Positions 1 through 8,097 are shown, counted from the first letter of the stretch. The stretch: 64,000 nucleotides of DNA from Microvirga sp052114605 (GCF_052114605.1 NZ_JBFRFB010000008.1:1-64000), one strand, 5' to 3'. Made by a program: numbers and translations. Notes: a model not told the origin generated them from the sequence alone.

Positions 1-1
1 C

Positions 2-151
2 CGCACCCGCTCGCTGGGCGTGGAGCACTTCGGCCAGACTGGCACGGTCAAGGACCTCTATCGACATTTCGGCATCGACGCCCAGGGCATCATCGCCGCT
101 GCCGAAATGATCGCACCCGGCAAACCAATTCGCCACCTCAAGGCGGTGTAG
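2..151 (+). CDS. aceE: Pyruvate dehydrogenase E1, homodimeric type, C-terminal end (partial)
   Basis: The last 49 codons of a gene that begins outside the window, ending in TAG. The translation contains GVEHFGQTGT followed by DLYRHFGID and IIAAAE, the pattern that ends the transketolase-like C-terminal domain of AceE-type pyruvate dehydrogenase E1 subunits. These thiamine diphosphate enzymes decarboxylate pyruvate and pass the acetyl group to the E2 lipoyl domain. The family match rests on this short tail only, so another transketolase-fold dehydrogenase E1 is possible. It converges on the LysE gene with a gap of only 6 bp and no obvious terminator between them. Confidence 0.7.
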   Translation, partial: RTRSLGVEHFGQTGTVKDLYRHFGIDAQGIIAAAEMIAPGKPIRHLKAV

Positions 152-157
152 GTATTT

Positions 158-784
158 TCACGATTGCGAGGCGCGCAGCGTCACCGTCGCGATGCCAGCA
201 CCGATCAGCAGGCTGCCGCCGGCCTTGTTGATGATGCCGAGCGTGCGGGCGCTGCGGGCCATGGTCCGGGCCCGCGAGGCCACGAGTGCGTAGGCGACCA
301 CATTGGTGAAGGCCATGACAAGGAAGGTGGCTGCCAGCACGCCGACCTGCGGCAGGAAGGGCAGCTTCAGGTCGATGAACTGGGGCAGGAAGGCGACGAA
401 GAAGACGAGACCCTTCGGGTTGAGCGCCGTTACGATCCAGGCATGGCCGAGCATCTTCAGGGACGAGGCGGCATCGGTTCGGGGTTTGGCGTCCAAGGCG
501 CCGCCCGCGCGCCAGAGCTTGATGCCGAGCCAGACGAGATAGGCCGCGCCTATCCACTTCAACACAGTGAAGATCGTCGCCGAGGCAGCGAGAAGAGCGC
601 CGAGGCCGAGCAGACACAGAGTCATGGCTGTGAAATCGCCGAGTGCAACTCCGATGGCCGTGGGCAGGGCCGTACGCCACCCCTGGCCCAGGGCATAGGA
701 GACCACCAGCAGGATTGTCGGCCCTGGAATGACGAGGAGAACGGCGGAGGTGGCGACGAAGGCGAGCCAGATCTCAAGAGTCAC
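158..784 (-). CDS. LysE family amino-acid exporter
   Basis: An inner-membrane protein of 208 residues with about six hydrophobic segments. Near its N-terminus it has the LysE/RhtB signature VIPGPTILLVVSYALGQGW, followed by ALGDF and later ALNPKG and FLPQF, all typical of the family. Members export amino acids or small metabolites by proton antiport, but the substrate cannot be told from sequence. The frame stays open to 916, but the GTG at 784 is the better start: AGGAG lies eight bases upstream, and the family profile begins at about residue 5 from there. It is divergent from the ABC exporter at 925. A second LysE paralogue lies at 13653. Confidence 0.88.
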   Translation of the reverse strand: MTLEIWLAFVATSAVLLVIPGPTILLVVSYALGQGWRTALPTAIGVALGDFTAMTLCLLGLGALLAASATIFTVLKWIGAAYLVWLGIKLWRAGGALDAKPRTDAASSLKMLGHAWIVTALNPKGLVFFVAFLPQFIDLKLPFLPQVGVLAATFLVMAFTNVVAYALVASRARTMARSARTLGIINKAGGSLLIGAGIATVTLRASQS

Positions 785-924
785 GAGCGTTCTCCTGTTG
801 CAGGTACGAATGGAGCCACAAATACTCGCGGCTGTCGATGCCAGCCTGTGTCGGCGCGGAATTTGCGGCTGAGAGGCCCGCGTGCTAACCCGCCAGCCTA
901 CGGAAAAGAGTATCAAGCAGCATC

Positions 925-2709
925 ATGGCCCGTAAAAGCCTCGTTCGAGGCGATACCATCCCTCTGATCCGCCGCCTGTGGCGAGACTGGATGCGTCCGC
1001 ATCTGAAGACGCTCGTCATCGTGATGGTGCTGATCGGATTGGTGGCGGGCACCTCGTCGCTCTACACCTTCCTGATCAAGCTGGCTTTCGACGCCTTCGC
1101 ATCCCAGGACGCCGCAGTGCTGCAATACGGGCCGCTCGTGGTCATCGCGGTGACCTGCATACGCGGCTTCTCGCTGCTCGCTCTGACCATCCTGACCAAC
1201 AAGGTGGTCACCAAGATCGAGGCGGACATGCAGACCGCCCTTTACGGCCGTATGATCGAGGCCGATCTCGCCCAGATCGGGCGTGAGAGTCCGGCCGCGC
1301 TCACTCAGCGATTCACCACGGACTTCCTGTTCATCCGCGAGGCGCTGACCCGTCTCTCCACCGTGTTCCTGCGCGAGATCGCCACCATCGTCGCCCTGGT
1401 CGTGGCCATGCTCTGGATCGATCCCGTGCTCACGCTGGTCGCGGGAATCGTCGCACCTATCATCGCCCTTCCCATCGATCGGATCGGACGGAAGCTGCGC
1501 CGCGTCGCCGCCTCCACCCAGGAGCAGGCGGGCCAGATGGCAAGCCTCATCACCGAGAGCCTCGCCGGCACGCGCATCGCAAAGACCTATCAGCTCGAAG
1601 GCTACCTCAAGAACAAGGCCGCCCAGACTTTCGACGAGGTGCGCCGCCTCAAGATGAAGGCGGCCAATGCCCGTGGCCGCCTCGATCCATTGCTCGAGGC
1701 CGCCGGCGGCGTCGCGGTGGCCCTGGTGCTGCTGCTCATCGGCCAGCGCATTCTCTCCGGCGAGAGCACGGTGGGCGATTTCATTGCCTTCGTGACGGCG
1801 CTGATCATGGCCGCCCAGCCGATCCGCGCTTTAGGCAACTTCAACGCCATCGTGCAGGAGGCCGCCGCCGCGTTGCAGCGCACCTTCGATGTGATGGACG
1901 AGACGCCCCGCATCCAGGACAAGGCGGACGCCGAGCCGCTCATGCTCAAGGGCGGCGAGATCCGGTTCTCGAATCTCGGCTTCGCCTATAACGACGAGGC
2001 TGCGGCGATCCAGCATGTGGATCTTGTGGCCGAGGCAGGCCAGACGACAGCTCTCGTCGGACGCTCCGGCTCCGGCAAATCGACCCTTCTGGCCCTCGTT
2101 CCGCGCCTTTACGATGTCACCGGCGGCGCGGTCCTCATCGATGGTCAGGACATTCGCGACGTGACGCTGGAGAGCCTGCGCCGTGCCATCGCCGTGGTCA
2201 CGCAGGACGTGGTGCTGTTCGACGACACGGTTCGCGCCAACATCAATTTCGGCCGTCCCGGCGCGTCCGAGGCGGAGATCGTGAAGGCCGCCAAGGCTGC
2301 TGCGGCGCATGACTTCATCATGAAGCTGCCCGAGGGTTACGACACCGTCGTCGGCCCTGGCGGCGGACGCCTTTCGGGCGGCGAACGCCAGCGCATTTCG
2401 CTCGCCCGCGCCTTCCTCAAAGATGCGCCGATCCTGCTGCTCGACGAGGCCACGAGCGCGCTGGATTCCGAATCCGAGCGGCTGGTGCAGGATGCGATCG
2501 CTAAGCTCATGCGCGGGCGCACGACGCTCGTCATCGCCCATCGTCTCTCGACAGTGCGTGACGCGGAAAAGATCGTGGTCATGGATCAGGGCCGCGTGAT
2601 CGAAACCGGCTCCCACGACGCGCTCATCACTAAGGGCGGCGCCTATGCCCGCCTGCACCGCCTCCAGCTCTCCGACGACAGCGAGCAGCGTCTGGCGGTT
2701 TCGTCTTAA
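925..2709 (+). CDS. ABC exporter, fused permease and ATPase (MsbA-like)
   Basis: A half-transporter of 594 residues. An N-terminal six-helix ABC transmembrane domain (about residues 25-310) is fused to an ATP-binding domain (about 340-585). Visible motifs are Walker A GRSGSGKST at 379, signature LSGGE at 483, Walker B ILLLDE with catalytic Glu508, and H-loop His539. Its length and domain order fit the MsbA/multidrug class that forms homodimers and flips lipids or exports drugs. It lies just upstream of the very-long-chain lipid A gene set, on the same strand but separated by an opposite-strand phosphatase gene. A role in lipid A or phospholipid transport is therefore a reasonable but unproven guess. 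Confidence 0.9.
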   Translation: MARKSLVRGDTIPLIRRLWRDWMRPHLKTLVIVMVLIGLVAGTSSLYTFLIKLAFDAFASQDAAVLQYGPLVVIAVTCIRGFSLLALTILTNKVVTKIEADMQTALYGRMIEADLAQIGRESPAALTQRFTTDFLFIREALTRLSTVFLREIATIVALVVAMLWIDPVLTLVAGIVAPIIALPIDRIGRKLRRVAASTQEQAGQMASLITESLAGTRIAKTYQLEGYLKNKAAQTFDEVRRLKMKAANARGRLDPLLEAAGGVAVALVLLLIGQRILSGESTVGDFIAFVTALIMAAQPIRALGNFNAIVQEAAAALQRTFDVMDETPRIQDKADAEPLMLKGGEIRFSNLGFAYNDEAAAIQHVDLVAEAGQTTALVGRSGSGKSTLLALVPRLYDVTGGAVLIDGQDIRDVTLESLRRAIAVVTQDVVLFDDTVRANINFGRPGASEAEIVKAAKAAAAHDFIMKLPEGYDTVVGPGGGRLSGGERQRISLARAFLKDAPILLLDEATSALDSESERLVQDAIAKLMRGRTTLVIAHRLSTVRDAEKIVVMDQGRVIETGSHDALITKGGAYARLHRLQLSDDSEQRLAVSS

Positions 2710-2720
2710 AGCAACCTTTC

Positions 2721-2808
2721 GTCATGGCCGGGCTTGCCCCGGCCATCCCGATCCCAAAAGCGTGGTGCTCCAAACAATCGGGATCACCGGCACAAGGCCG
2801 GTGATGAC
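2721..2808. repeat. Dispersed intergenic repeat, family A, copy 1
   Basis: An 88-bp element beginning GTCATGGCCGGGCTTG and ending CAAGGCCGGTGATGAC. Its ends carry inverted repeats that fold into GGCCGGGC/GCCCCGGCC and CACCGGC/GCCGGTG hairpins. Close copies lie at 11129-11216 (same orientation) and 44910-44997 (inverted). It fills most of the gap between the ABC exporter and the convergent phosphatase gene. Confidence 0.85.
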
Positions 2809-2834
2809 AGCGGAGAAAATGGAAAATTCAGTCC

Positions 2835-3650
2835 CTACTCGCGCCGCATGATGCGGTCGACGAGGAGGTTCGACCAGAAGCTGGGGCGGAAGCTCTTTTC
2901 CAGGGCCTCGGCATCGTAATGGTGCTCGAGCCAGGTGAGGAAGGGGATGCCCTTGGCCTCGCCCTTCTTCCGATACAGGTCGAAGAAGGCGTCGAGAATG
3001 CCGGTTTTCGAGAAGCGGAAATGCCCGAAGCGCACGGAGAGCTGGCGCTGGGCCTCGTCGATGGACTTGCCCTCCTGCAGGATCAGGAAGAGAGCCGCCA
3101 CGAAGCCCGCCCGGTCCGCGCCCGACTTGCAGTGCAGGACGGCCGGGTACTCCACTTTGGCGAAGAAGTCCTTGGCCTGGAGCAGGGTCTCCCGGTCCGG
3201 CGCCCCGCGCGAGCGCACGATGAATTCCACCAGATTGATGCCGAGCCGCTCGCAGGTCTCCTTCTGGAGCTGCCAGGAGCCGTGCTCGCGCCCGCCGCGC
3301 AGATTGATTATGGTGCGCACGCCCTCGCTTTTAAGCGCCGCGATCTGATGCGGGGCCGGCTGGGCCGAGCGCCACAAACGGTCCGACACCCGGTGCTTGT
3401 TGAGGTAGAGGAGGCGGAAGACACCGTGATCGACGAGCAGCATGTTCGCCCAGGCGCGCACGCGCCCGGCATGCCCCTCGATGGGCTTGTCCCATCGGGC
3501 GATCCGGGCCATGCGGCGCGCATAGCGGATTTCAGGTTTGAGGAACCTGTTGAGCACGTCGACCCCGTCGTCGGTTGTCGTATAAAAAGGATAGCCGGGT
3601 CGTGAGGCCGCAGGCCGGCTCCTTATCCTCGAAGGAGGCGGATTAATCAA
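2835..3650 (-). CDS. Cys-based protein or lipid phosphatase (tyrosine/dual-specificity fold)
   Basis: The translation has a DSP/PTP-type domain. SAQPAPHQIAALKSEG leads into TIINLRGG, and the catalytic loop HCKSGADRAG gives the CX5R motif with nucleophile Cys174 and Arg180. The family hydrolyses phospho-tyrosine/serine or phosphoinositide and phosphatidylglycerol-phosphate substrates. The most distal start is TTG at 3650 with AAGGAG directly abutting it, which is poor spacing. An internal GTG (residue about 31) or ATG (residue 47) may be the real start, because the conserved part begins near residue 60. It is divergent from acpXL. Neighbouring lipid A genes suggest a possible envelope-lipid substrate, which is inference only. 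Confidence 0.8.
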   Translation of the reverse strand: MINPPPSRIRSRPAASRPGYPFYTTTDDGVDVLNRFLKPEIRYARRMARIARWDKPIEGHAGRVRAWANMLLVDHGVFRLLYLNKHRVSDRLWRSAQPAPHQIAALKSEGVRTIINLRGGREHGSWQLQKETCERLGINLVEFIVRSRGAPDRETLLQAKDFFAKVEYPAVLHCKSGADRAGFVAALFLILQEGKSIDEAQRQLSVRFGHFRFSKTGILDAFFDLYRKKGEAKGIPFLTWLEHHYDAEALEKSFRPSFWSNLLVDRIMRRE

Positions 3651-3770
3651 CTCCTTGAAGCCGAAGGCCTTTGACGCGGGCCGGACAGACCCACAGAGCT
3701 TTCGAAATGCAACCTATCGGTTGCCGCTGAGCCACCTCTCGTGTAAGGGGTGCGCTCCAAGACAACCCTC

Positions 3771-3846
3771 CTTGACGACGAGAGAGGCTTGCGGGCCGCC
3801 TTCGGCCCGTAACGGCGCTGCATCGTCAAGCCACAGCATTTCAGGA
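3771..3846 (+). promoter_or_regulatory. Structured 5' leader of acpXL with ribosome binding site
   Basis: CTTGACGA at 3771-3778 pairs with TCGTCAAG at 3823-3830. Inside that stem, CGGGCC at 3792-3797 pairs with GGCCCG at 3804-3809. The two-tier stem ends 11 bases before the AGGAG (3842-3846) that serves the acpXL ATG at 3857. A transcript of the lipid A operon would carry this fold just ahead of its first ribosome binding site. Whether it regulates expression is not shown. Confidence 0.4.
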
Positions 3847-3856
3847 GAGCGGCGTC

Positions 3857-4138
3857 ATGTCGTCTACCTTCGAGACCGTCGCCGGCATCATTTCCGAGAC
3901 CGCCGACATCCCGCGCGAGCAGATCACCCCCGAGAGCCACGCCATCGAGGATCTGGGCATCGACTCGCTCGCCTTCCTCGACATCGCGTTCGCCATCGAC
4001 AAGGCCTTCGGCATCAAGCTGCCGCTCGAGCAGTGGACCCAGGAAGTCAACGAAGGCAAGGCTCCGGCCGAAGAGTACTTCGTGCTCAAGAACCTCGTGG
4101 CGCGCATCGACGCGCTTGTGGCCGCCAAGCAGGCCTAA
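3857..4138 (+). CDS. acpXL: Acyl carrier protein AcpXL
   Basis: A 93-residue acyl carrier protein, the length typical of rhizobial AcpXL rather than the 78-residue housekeeping AcpP. The phosphopantetheine site is DLGIDSLAFLDIAFAID, with the modified Ser in DSL at about residue 37. AcpXL carries the growing 27-hydroxyoctacosanoate-type chain that LpxXL then attaches to lipid A. The start is firm: AGGAG lies ten bases upstream. It is the first gene of the cluster and is followed by fabZXL after a 143-bp gap containing a GC-rich inverted repeat. Confidence 0.95.
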   Translation: MSSTFETVAGIISETADIPREQITPESHAIEDLGIDSLAFLDIAFAIDKAFGIKLPLEQWTQEVNEGKAPAEEYFVLKNLVARIDALVAAKQA

Positions 4139-4177
4139 GAAGCCCAAGTCTAAACCTCAACAACACCATCCCGGCGG

Positions 4178-4196
4178 GCCGGCCTTTCGAGCCGGC
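4178..4196 (+). promoter_or_regulatory. Hairpin between acpXL and fabZXL
   Basis: GCCGGC at 4178-4183 and GCCGGC at 4191-4196 are self-complementary arms around a seven-base loop. There is no T-run after it, so it is not a standard terminator. A stem here could act as an mRNA processing or stability element, giving more acpXL message than downstream message, as would suit a carrier protein. This is inference from position only. Confidence 0.3.
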
Positions 4197-4281
4197 TCGA
4201 AGAGGCGATCCATTAAGCGGCTCTGCCTCATGGATTCCTTTCCTGTTTCACCCGCCGGGAGCGACATGGTACGGGACCGGG

Positions 4282-4737
4282 ATGCGCCTCGAATATTTTG
4301 AAATGATCGACCGGGTGACGGGCCTCGACCGCGAGAACAAGCGGATCGAGGTGACCTCCACGGTTCCCCAGGAAAGCCCCGTCTTCGAGGGGCATTTCCC
4401 CGGCCATCCCCTCGTGCCCGGCGTGCTGCTGACCGAGACTATGGCCCAGGCTTCCGGCTATCTCGTTCTCGGCCTCATGGGCTTCACCCACATGCCGTTC
4501 CTCATGGCGGTGGATAAGGCGCGCTTTCGCACCTTCGTCGGACCGGGTACGGTGCTCACCGTCCAGGCCCAGCTGGAGCATGAGGGCTCGGGCTATGCCG
4601 TGACCAAGGCCAAGATCCTGGCCGAGGGCAAGCCGATCTGCGATGCGGAGCTGCGGTTCAGGATCATGCCTTTCCCCGAGGGCATGGACGGCCAGATGCG
4701 CGCCCAGGCGCGCCGCATCGGCCTCACGGAGGAGTAA
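4282..4737 (+). CDS. fabZXL: 3-hydroxyacyl-ACP dehydratase FabZ-like (FabZXL)
   Basis: A hot-dog-fold dehydratase of 151 residues. The diagnostic FEGHFPGHPLVPGVLLTETM holds the catalytic His, and AVDKARFR follows at the usual distance. It removes water from 3-hydroxyacyl-ACP during chain elongation, here presumably on AcpXL. The frame is open from 3655, but conserved sequence begins only at the ATG at 4282 (MRLEYFEMIDRV), preceded by a modest GGGACCGGG. Its stop lies four bases before the next ATG, so translation of fabZXL and fabF2XL is probably coupled. Confidence 0.93.
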   Translation: MRLEYFEMIDRVTGLDRENKRIEVTSTVPQESPVFEGHFPGHPLVPGVLLTETMAQASGYLVLGLMGFTHMPFLMAVDKARFRTFVGPGTVLTVQAQLEHEGSGYAVTKAKILAEGKPICDAELRFRIMPFPEGMDGQMRAQARRIGLTEE

Positions 4738-4741
4738 TCTG

Positions 4742-5860
4742 ATGCGTGATGTGGTGATTACCGGAATTGGCCTCGTCTCCGGCGCGGGCGAGGGGCTGGA
4801 GGCGCATCTTGCCGCCCTGTCGCGCGCGCCGAACACCGATGCCGAGACCTTCGCGCCCTTCCTGGTCCATCCGGTCGTCCCCCTCGAATGGGACCGGCAG
4901 ATCCCGAAGAAATCCGACCAGCGCCAGATGGAGCCCTGGCAGAAGCTCGGCTGCTATGCGGCAGGCCTCGCGCTCGACTCCGCTGGCGTGAAGGACGACA
5001 CGGAGCTCAAAGGCCGCATGCAGCTCATCGTCTCCGCCGGCGGCGGCGAGCGCGATTATGCCGTCGATGGGCAGATCCTCACGGGGTTGGCGAAAGCCGA
5101 CAATCCCGGCGTATTTCTCAATGAGCGCCTGATGGGCGATCTGCGGCCGACTCTGTTCCTTGCGCAGCTCTCCAACCTGCTCGCCGGCAACATCTCCATC
5201 GTGCATGGCGTGACAGGTGCTTCCCGCACCTTCATGGGCGAGGAATCGAGCGGCGTGGATGCGATCCGCATCGCGAAGGAGCGCATTGCGTCGGGCCAGG
5301 ACGACATTTTCCTGGTGGGCGGGGCCTACAATGCCGAGCGCCCTGACGTTCTGCTGATCTACGAAATGGGCGGCTTCCTGTGGAAGCAGCCTTACGCTCC
5401 GGTCTGGGAGCGCCCCGAAGACGGCGGCGGCATGATTCTCGGCTCCGGCGCGTGCTTCCTGGTGCTGGAATCGCGCGAGCATGCCGAAGCCCGCGGCGCG
5501 AAGCCGTTGGCAGTCTTGGCAGGCGTGGCCTCCGACCGCTCCCGCCGCAAGCCGGGCAGCGTCGAGCAGGCGCTTCATGCGCTCGCGAGCAAGCTGGAGG
5601 CCAAGCCCGACGTAGTGATCTCCGGCGCAACCGGCGTGAAGGGCATCACGGAAGAAGAGCAGGCGGCGTTGAAGGATATCGCGCCCAACGCGGCGGTTCA
5701 TGCAACCGGCGATCTCGTCGGTCACACCATGGAAGCCCAGGCGCCCACGGGCGTGGCGCTCGCCGCCGGGCTGATCGCGCAGGGTGCGGCCCATGAGGCG
5801 CTCGTCACCTCCGTTGGCCATTGCCGCGGCGAGGGTGGCCTGCGGGTCATCAAGGCTTGA
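4742..5860 (+). CDS. fabF2XL: Ketoacyl synthase-like FabF2XL, catalytic residues missing
   Basis: A 372-residue protein with the thiolase-fold outline of beta-ketoacyl-ACP synthases: the VVITGIGLVSGAGEG start, DIFLVGGAYN, and GDLVGHTMEA near the end. The active-site pattern is broken. Where FabF has the nucleophile in TACSSG, this protein reads MGEESSG, putting Glu168 in the Cys position. Where FabF has NAHGTST it reads SGATGVK, putting Ala296 at the first catalytic His. Only the second His (328) remains. It is shorter than FabF1XL. By position it is the rhizobial fabF2XL. I infer a non-catalytic, chain-length-factor-like partner for the next gene product. It has a strong GGAGGAG ribosome site overlapping the end of fabZXL. 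Confidence 0.88.
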   Translation: MRDVVITGIGLVSGAGEGLEAHLAALSRAPNTDAETFAPFLVHPVVPLEWDRQIPKKSDQRQMEPWQKLGCYAAGLALDSAGVKDDTELKGRMQLIVSAGGGERDYAVDGQILTGLAKADNPGVFLNERLMGDLRPTLFLAQLSNLLAGNISIVHGVTGASRTFMGEESSGVDAIRIAKERIASGQDDIFLVGGAYNAERPDVLLIYEMGGFLWKQPYAPVWERPEDGGGMILGSGACFLVLESREHAEARGAKPLAVLAGVASDRSRRKPGSVEQALHALASKLEAKPDVVISGATGVKGITEEEQAALKDIAPNAAVHATGDLVGHTMEAQAPTGVALAAGLIAQGAAHEALVTSVGHCRGEGGLRVIKA

Positions 5861-5871
5861 GGAGACAAGTT

Positions 5872-7152
5872 ATGGCGCTTCGCGACAAACAGGGCCGTCC
5901 GCTCGTTGCCGTTACCGGCATGGGCGTGGTCACATCCCTCGGCAAGGGCAAGGACGACACCTGGGCCGCGCTGACGGCGGGCAAATCCGGCATTCACCGC
6001 ATCAACCGCTTTCCCACGGAAGGCCTGCGCACCACGATTGCGGGCACCATCGATTCCGTCGATGTGGAGCCTTTCTGCGCGCCCATGCTCTCCGAGCGCC
6101 TTGCCATGCTGGCGGGCCAGGAAGCGGTGGGCCAGTCGGGATTGGCGCAGGAGGATTTCCCCGGCGCGCTCTTCATCGCCGTGCCGCCGGTCGAGATGGA
6201 ATGGCCGCAGCGCGAGGCGCTCGCCGAGGCATCCCACCAAGACGGCGACGTAACCTACAAAGACCTGCTCAAGGCCGCGGCCACGGGTAAGTTCAAGAAG
6301 TGGCACGATCTGTTCATCTTCGGCACGGTGGCCGACCGCGTCGCCGACAAGTTCGGCACGAAAGGCTCGCCGATTTCGCTCTCCACCGCCTGCTCGTCGG
6401 GCGCCACCGCCATCCAGCTCGGCGTCGAGGCGATCCGCCGGGGCGAGACGGATGCCGCGCTCTGCATCGGCACGGACGGCTCGGTGAATCCGGAATCGCT
6501 CATCCGCTTCTCGCTGCTCTCCGCGCTCTCGACGCAGAACGAAAATCCGGAAGGTGCGTCGAAGCCCTTCTCCAAGAACCGCGACGGCTTCGTCATGGGC
6601 GAGGGCGGTGCCGCTCTCGTGCTGGAGAACGCGGAAAGCGCGAAGGCGCGCGGCGCGAAAATCCTCGGCTATGTACTTGGCTGTGGCGAGAAGGGCGACG
6701 GCTTCCATCGCACACGCTCCTCGCCGGACGGCATGCCCGCCATCACGGCGATCCGCCAGGCGCTGGAAGATGCGGGCGTTGCTCCTGAGGACATCGACTA
6801 CATCAACGCGCACGGCACCTCGACGCCGGAGAACGACAAGATGGAAGCCATGAGCTGCACCGCCGTGTTCGGCGAGCGCATGGCAAGCCTGCCGATCTCG
6901 TCCAACAAGTCGATGATCGGTCACACGCTCACGGCCGCCGGCGCGGTCGAGGCGGTGATGTCGCTGCTGACCATCGGCTCGGGCCGCATTCCGCCGACGA
7001 TCAATTATCAGGTGCCGGATCCCGCGATCCCGCTCGACGTGGTGCCGAACGTCGCCCGCGACGCGAAGGTGAACTACGTTCTCTCGAACTCCTTCGGCTT
7101 CGGCGGCCAGAATACCTGCCTCGTCTTCGGGGCCGAGCCGAAGGGGGCTTAA
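5872..7152 (+). CDS. fabF1XL: 3-oxoacyl-ACP synthase II-type FabF1XL, intact
   Basis: A complete condensing enzyme of 426 residues with all catalytic elements: nucleophile Cys174 in STACSSGA, His314 in NAHGTSTP, and Lys346 and His351 in NKSMIGHTLTAAG. It joins malonyl-ACP units to the growing acyl chain, and in this cluster it would act on AcpXL-bound very-long chains. AGGAG overlaps the upstream stop (TGAGGAG), nine bases before the ATG, so it is translationally linked to fabF2XL. The pair resembles the intact/degenerate ketosynthase pairs of polyketide systems. Confidence 0.95.
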   Translation: MALRDKQGRPLVAVTGMGVVTSLGKGKDDTWAALTAGKSGIHRINRFPTEGLRTTIAGTIDSVDVEPFCAPMLSERLAMLAGQEAVGQSGLAQEDFPGALFIAVPPVEMEWPQREALAEASHQDGDVTYKDLLKAAATGKFKKWHDLFIFGTVADRVADKFGTKGSPISLSTACSSGATAIQLGVEAIRRGETDAALCIGTDGSVNPESLIRFSLLSALSTQNENPEGASKPFSKNRDGFVMGEGGAALVLENAESAKARGAKILGYVLGCGEKGDGFHRTRSSPDGMPAITAIRQALEDAGVAPEDIDYINAHGTSTPENDKMEAMSCTAVFGERMASLPISSNKSMIGHTLTAAGAVEAVMSLLTIGSGRIPPTINYQVPDPAIPLDVVPNVARDAKVNYVLSNSFGFGGQNTCLVFGAEPKGA

Positions 7153-7156
7153 AGAT

Positions 7157-7903
7157 ATGACCCGCATTCTCGTCACAGGCGGTGGCAAAGGCGTCGGCGC
7201 AGCCATCGTGCGGGCGCTCGTTGCCGCCGGTCACGATGTGGATTTCACCTATCGCTCCTCAGGCGATGCCGCGAAGGCTTTGGCCGATGAATTGATGGCC
7301 TCGCACGCAGGCCGCTCCATCAAGGCGCATGAGGTCGATCTCGCCGACAAGGCGGCGCTGGAAACCTTCTGCGAAATGCTGGAGGGCGAGAGCTTTTTTG
7401 GCCTCATCCATAATGCGGGCCAGCCTTACGATGCGCTCGCCGCCATGATGCAGCAGGACAAGGCCGAAGCCGCCATGCAGGTGAACTTCTGGTCGATGAC
7501 CCGCATCGCCAAATCGATGATGCGCGGCATGATCCGCGCGAAAGCCGGGCGCATCGTCGCCATCGGCTCCGTCGCCGCGCTCCAGGGCAATCCCGGCAAC
7601 GCGGCCTATGCGGCCTCCAAGGGCGCGCTCATCTCCTATTGCCGCACGCTCTCGGTCGAGACCGCCAAGCGCGGCGTCACCGTCAACGTGATCGCGCCGG
7701 GCTTCATCGACACGGACATGATGGCGCCGTATGCGGCCTACCGCGAAAACATGGAAAAGCAGATTCCCGCCGGCCGCTTCGCCAAGCCGGAGGAAATCGC
7801 GGGCCTTGCCGCCTTCCTCATGTCCGAGCCTGCCGCCTATATCACCGGCACGGTGCTGCCCATCGACGGCGGCCTGACTTCGATGCTGGGCGTGCATCGG
7901 TAA
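7157..7903 (+). CDS. SDR oxidoreductase, FabG-like ketoacyl reductase
   Basis: A 248-residue short-chain dehydrogenase. The dinucleotide motif is TGGGKGVG (residues 7-14), NAG is at 86-88, and the catalytic residues are Asn110, Ser138, Tyr151 and Lys155 (YAASK). The C-terminal GTVLPIDGG is typical of FabG. It starts four bases after the fabF1XL stop, so it belongs to the same operon. The most economical role is reduction of 3-oxoacyl-AcpXL to the 3-hydroxy form, which would supply the step between FabF1XL and FabZXL. This is an inference, as many SDRs look alike. Confidence 0.85.
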   Translation: MTRILVTGGGKGVGAAIVRALVAAGHDVDFTYRSSGDAAKALADELMASHAGRSIKAHEVDLADKAALETFCEMLEGESFFGLIHNAGQPYDALAAMMQQDKAEAAMQVNFWSMTRIAKSMMRGMIRAKAGRIVAIGSVAALQGNPGNAAYAASKGALISYCRTLSVETAKRGVTVNVIAPGFIDTDMMAPYAAYRENMEKQIPAGRFAKPEEIAGLAAFLMSEPAAYITGTVLPIDGGLTSMLGVHR

Positions 7904-7911
7904 AACCTGAA

Positions 7912-8097
7912 GTGTCATCCCGGGCGGTGCAGCCGATCCGGGATTGCCAAGAGGATGAGGCACCTGCATCTCCACCTGTTATTTCCGCGCAGGCGGGAAT
8001 CCATATCCGCTAGAGATAAGAATGAAGCGTGCGGAGACCATCGCGCCTCTCCTCGCACCGTCGTGGTAATGGATCCCCGCCTGCGTGGGGATGACCC
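7912..8097. repeat. Dispersed palindromic repeats, family B, copy 1
   Basis: This covers most of the 311-bp gap between the SDR and MDR genes. ATCCCGG near 7918 and CCGGGAT near 7939 form a first inverted pair. CGCAGGCGGGAATCCAT (7988-8004) pairs imperfectly with ATGGATCCCCGCCTGCG (8069-8085), around a roughly 65-base spacer. The same two-module arrangement recurs at 22224-22439. Shorter single-module copies lie at 45109-45144 and 51801-51837. Confidence 0.8.

Noticed and set aside
5722..7206. A minus-strand frame of about 490 codons opposite fabF1XL
   Set aside because: Shadow of an intact ketosynthase gene. It has an Arg/His/Gly-rich translation without recognisable domains.
7912..8097. 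Possible CRISPR-like array in the repeat-rich gap
   Set aside because: The units are inverted pairs of unequal size, not evenly spaced direct repeats with unique spacers, and there are no cas genes.
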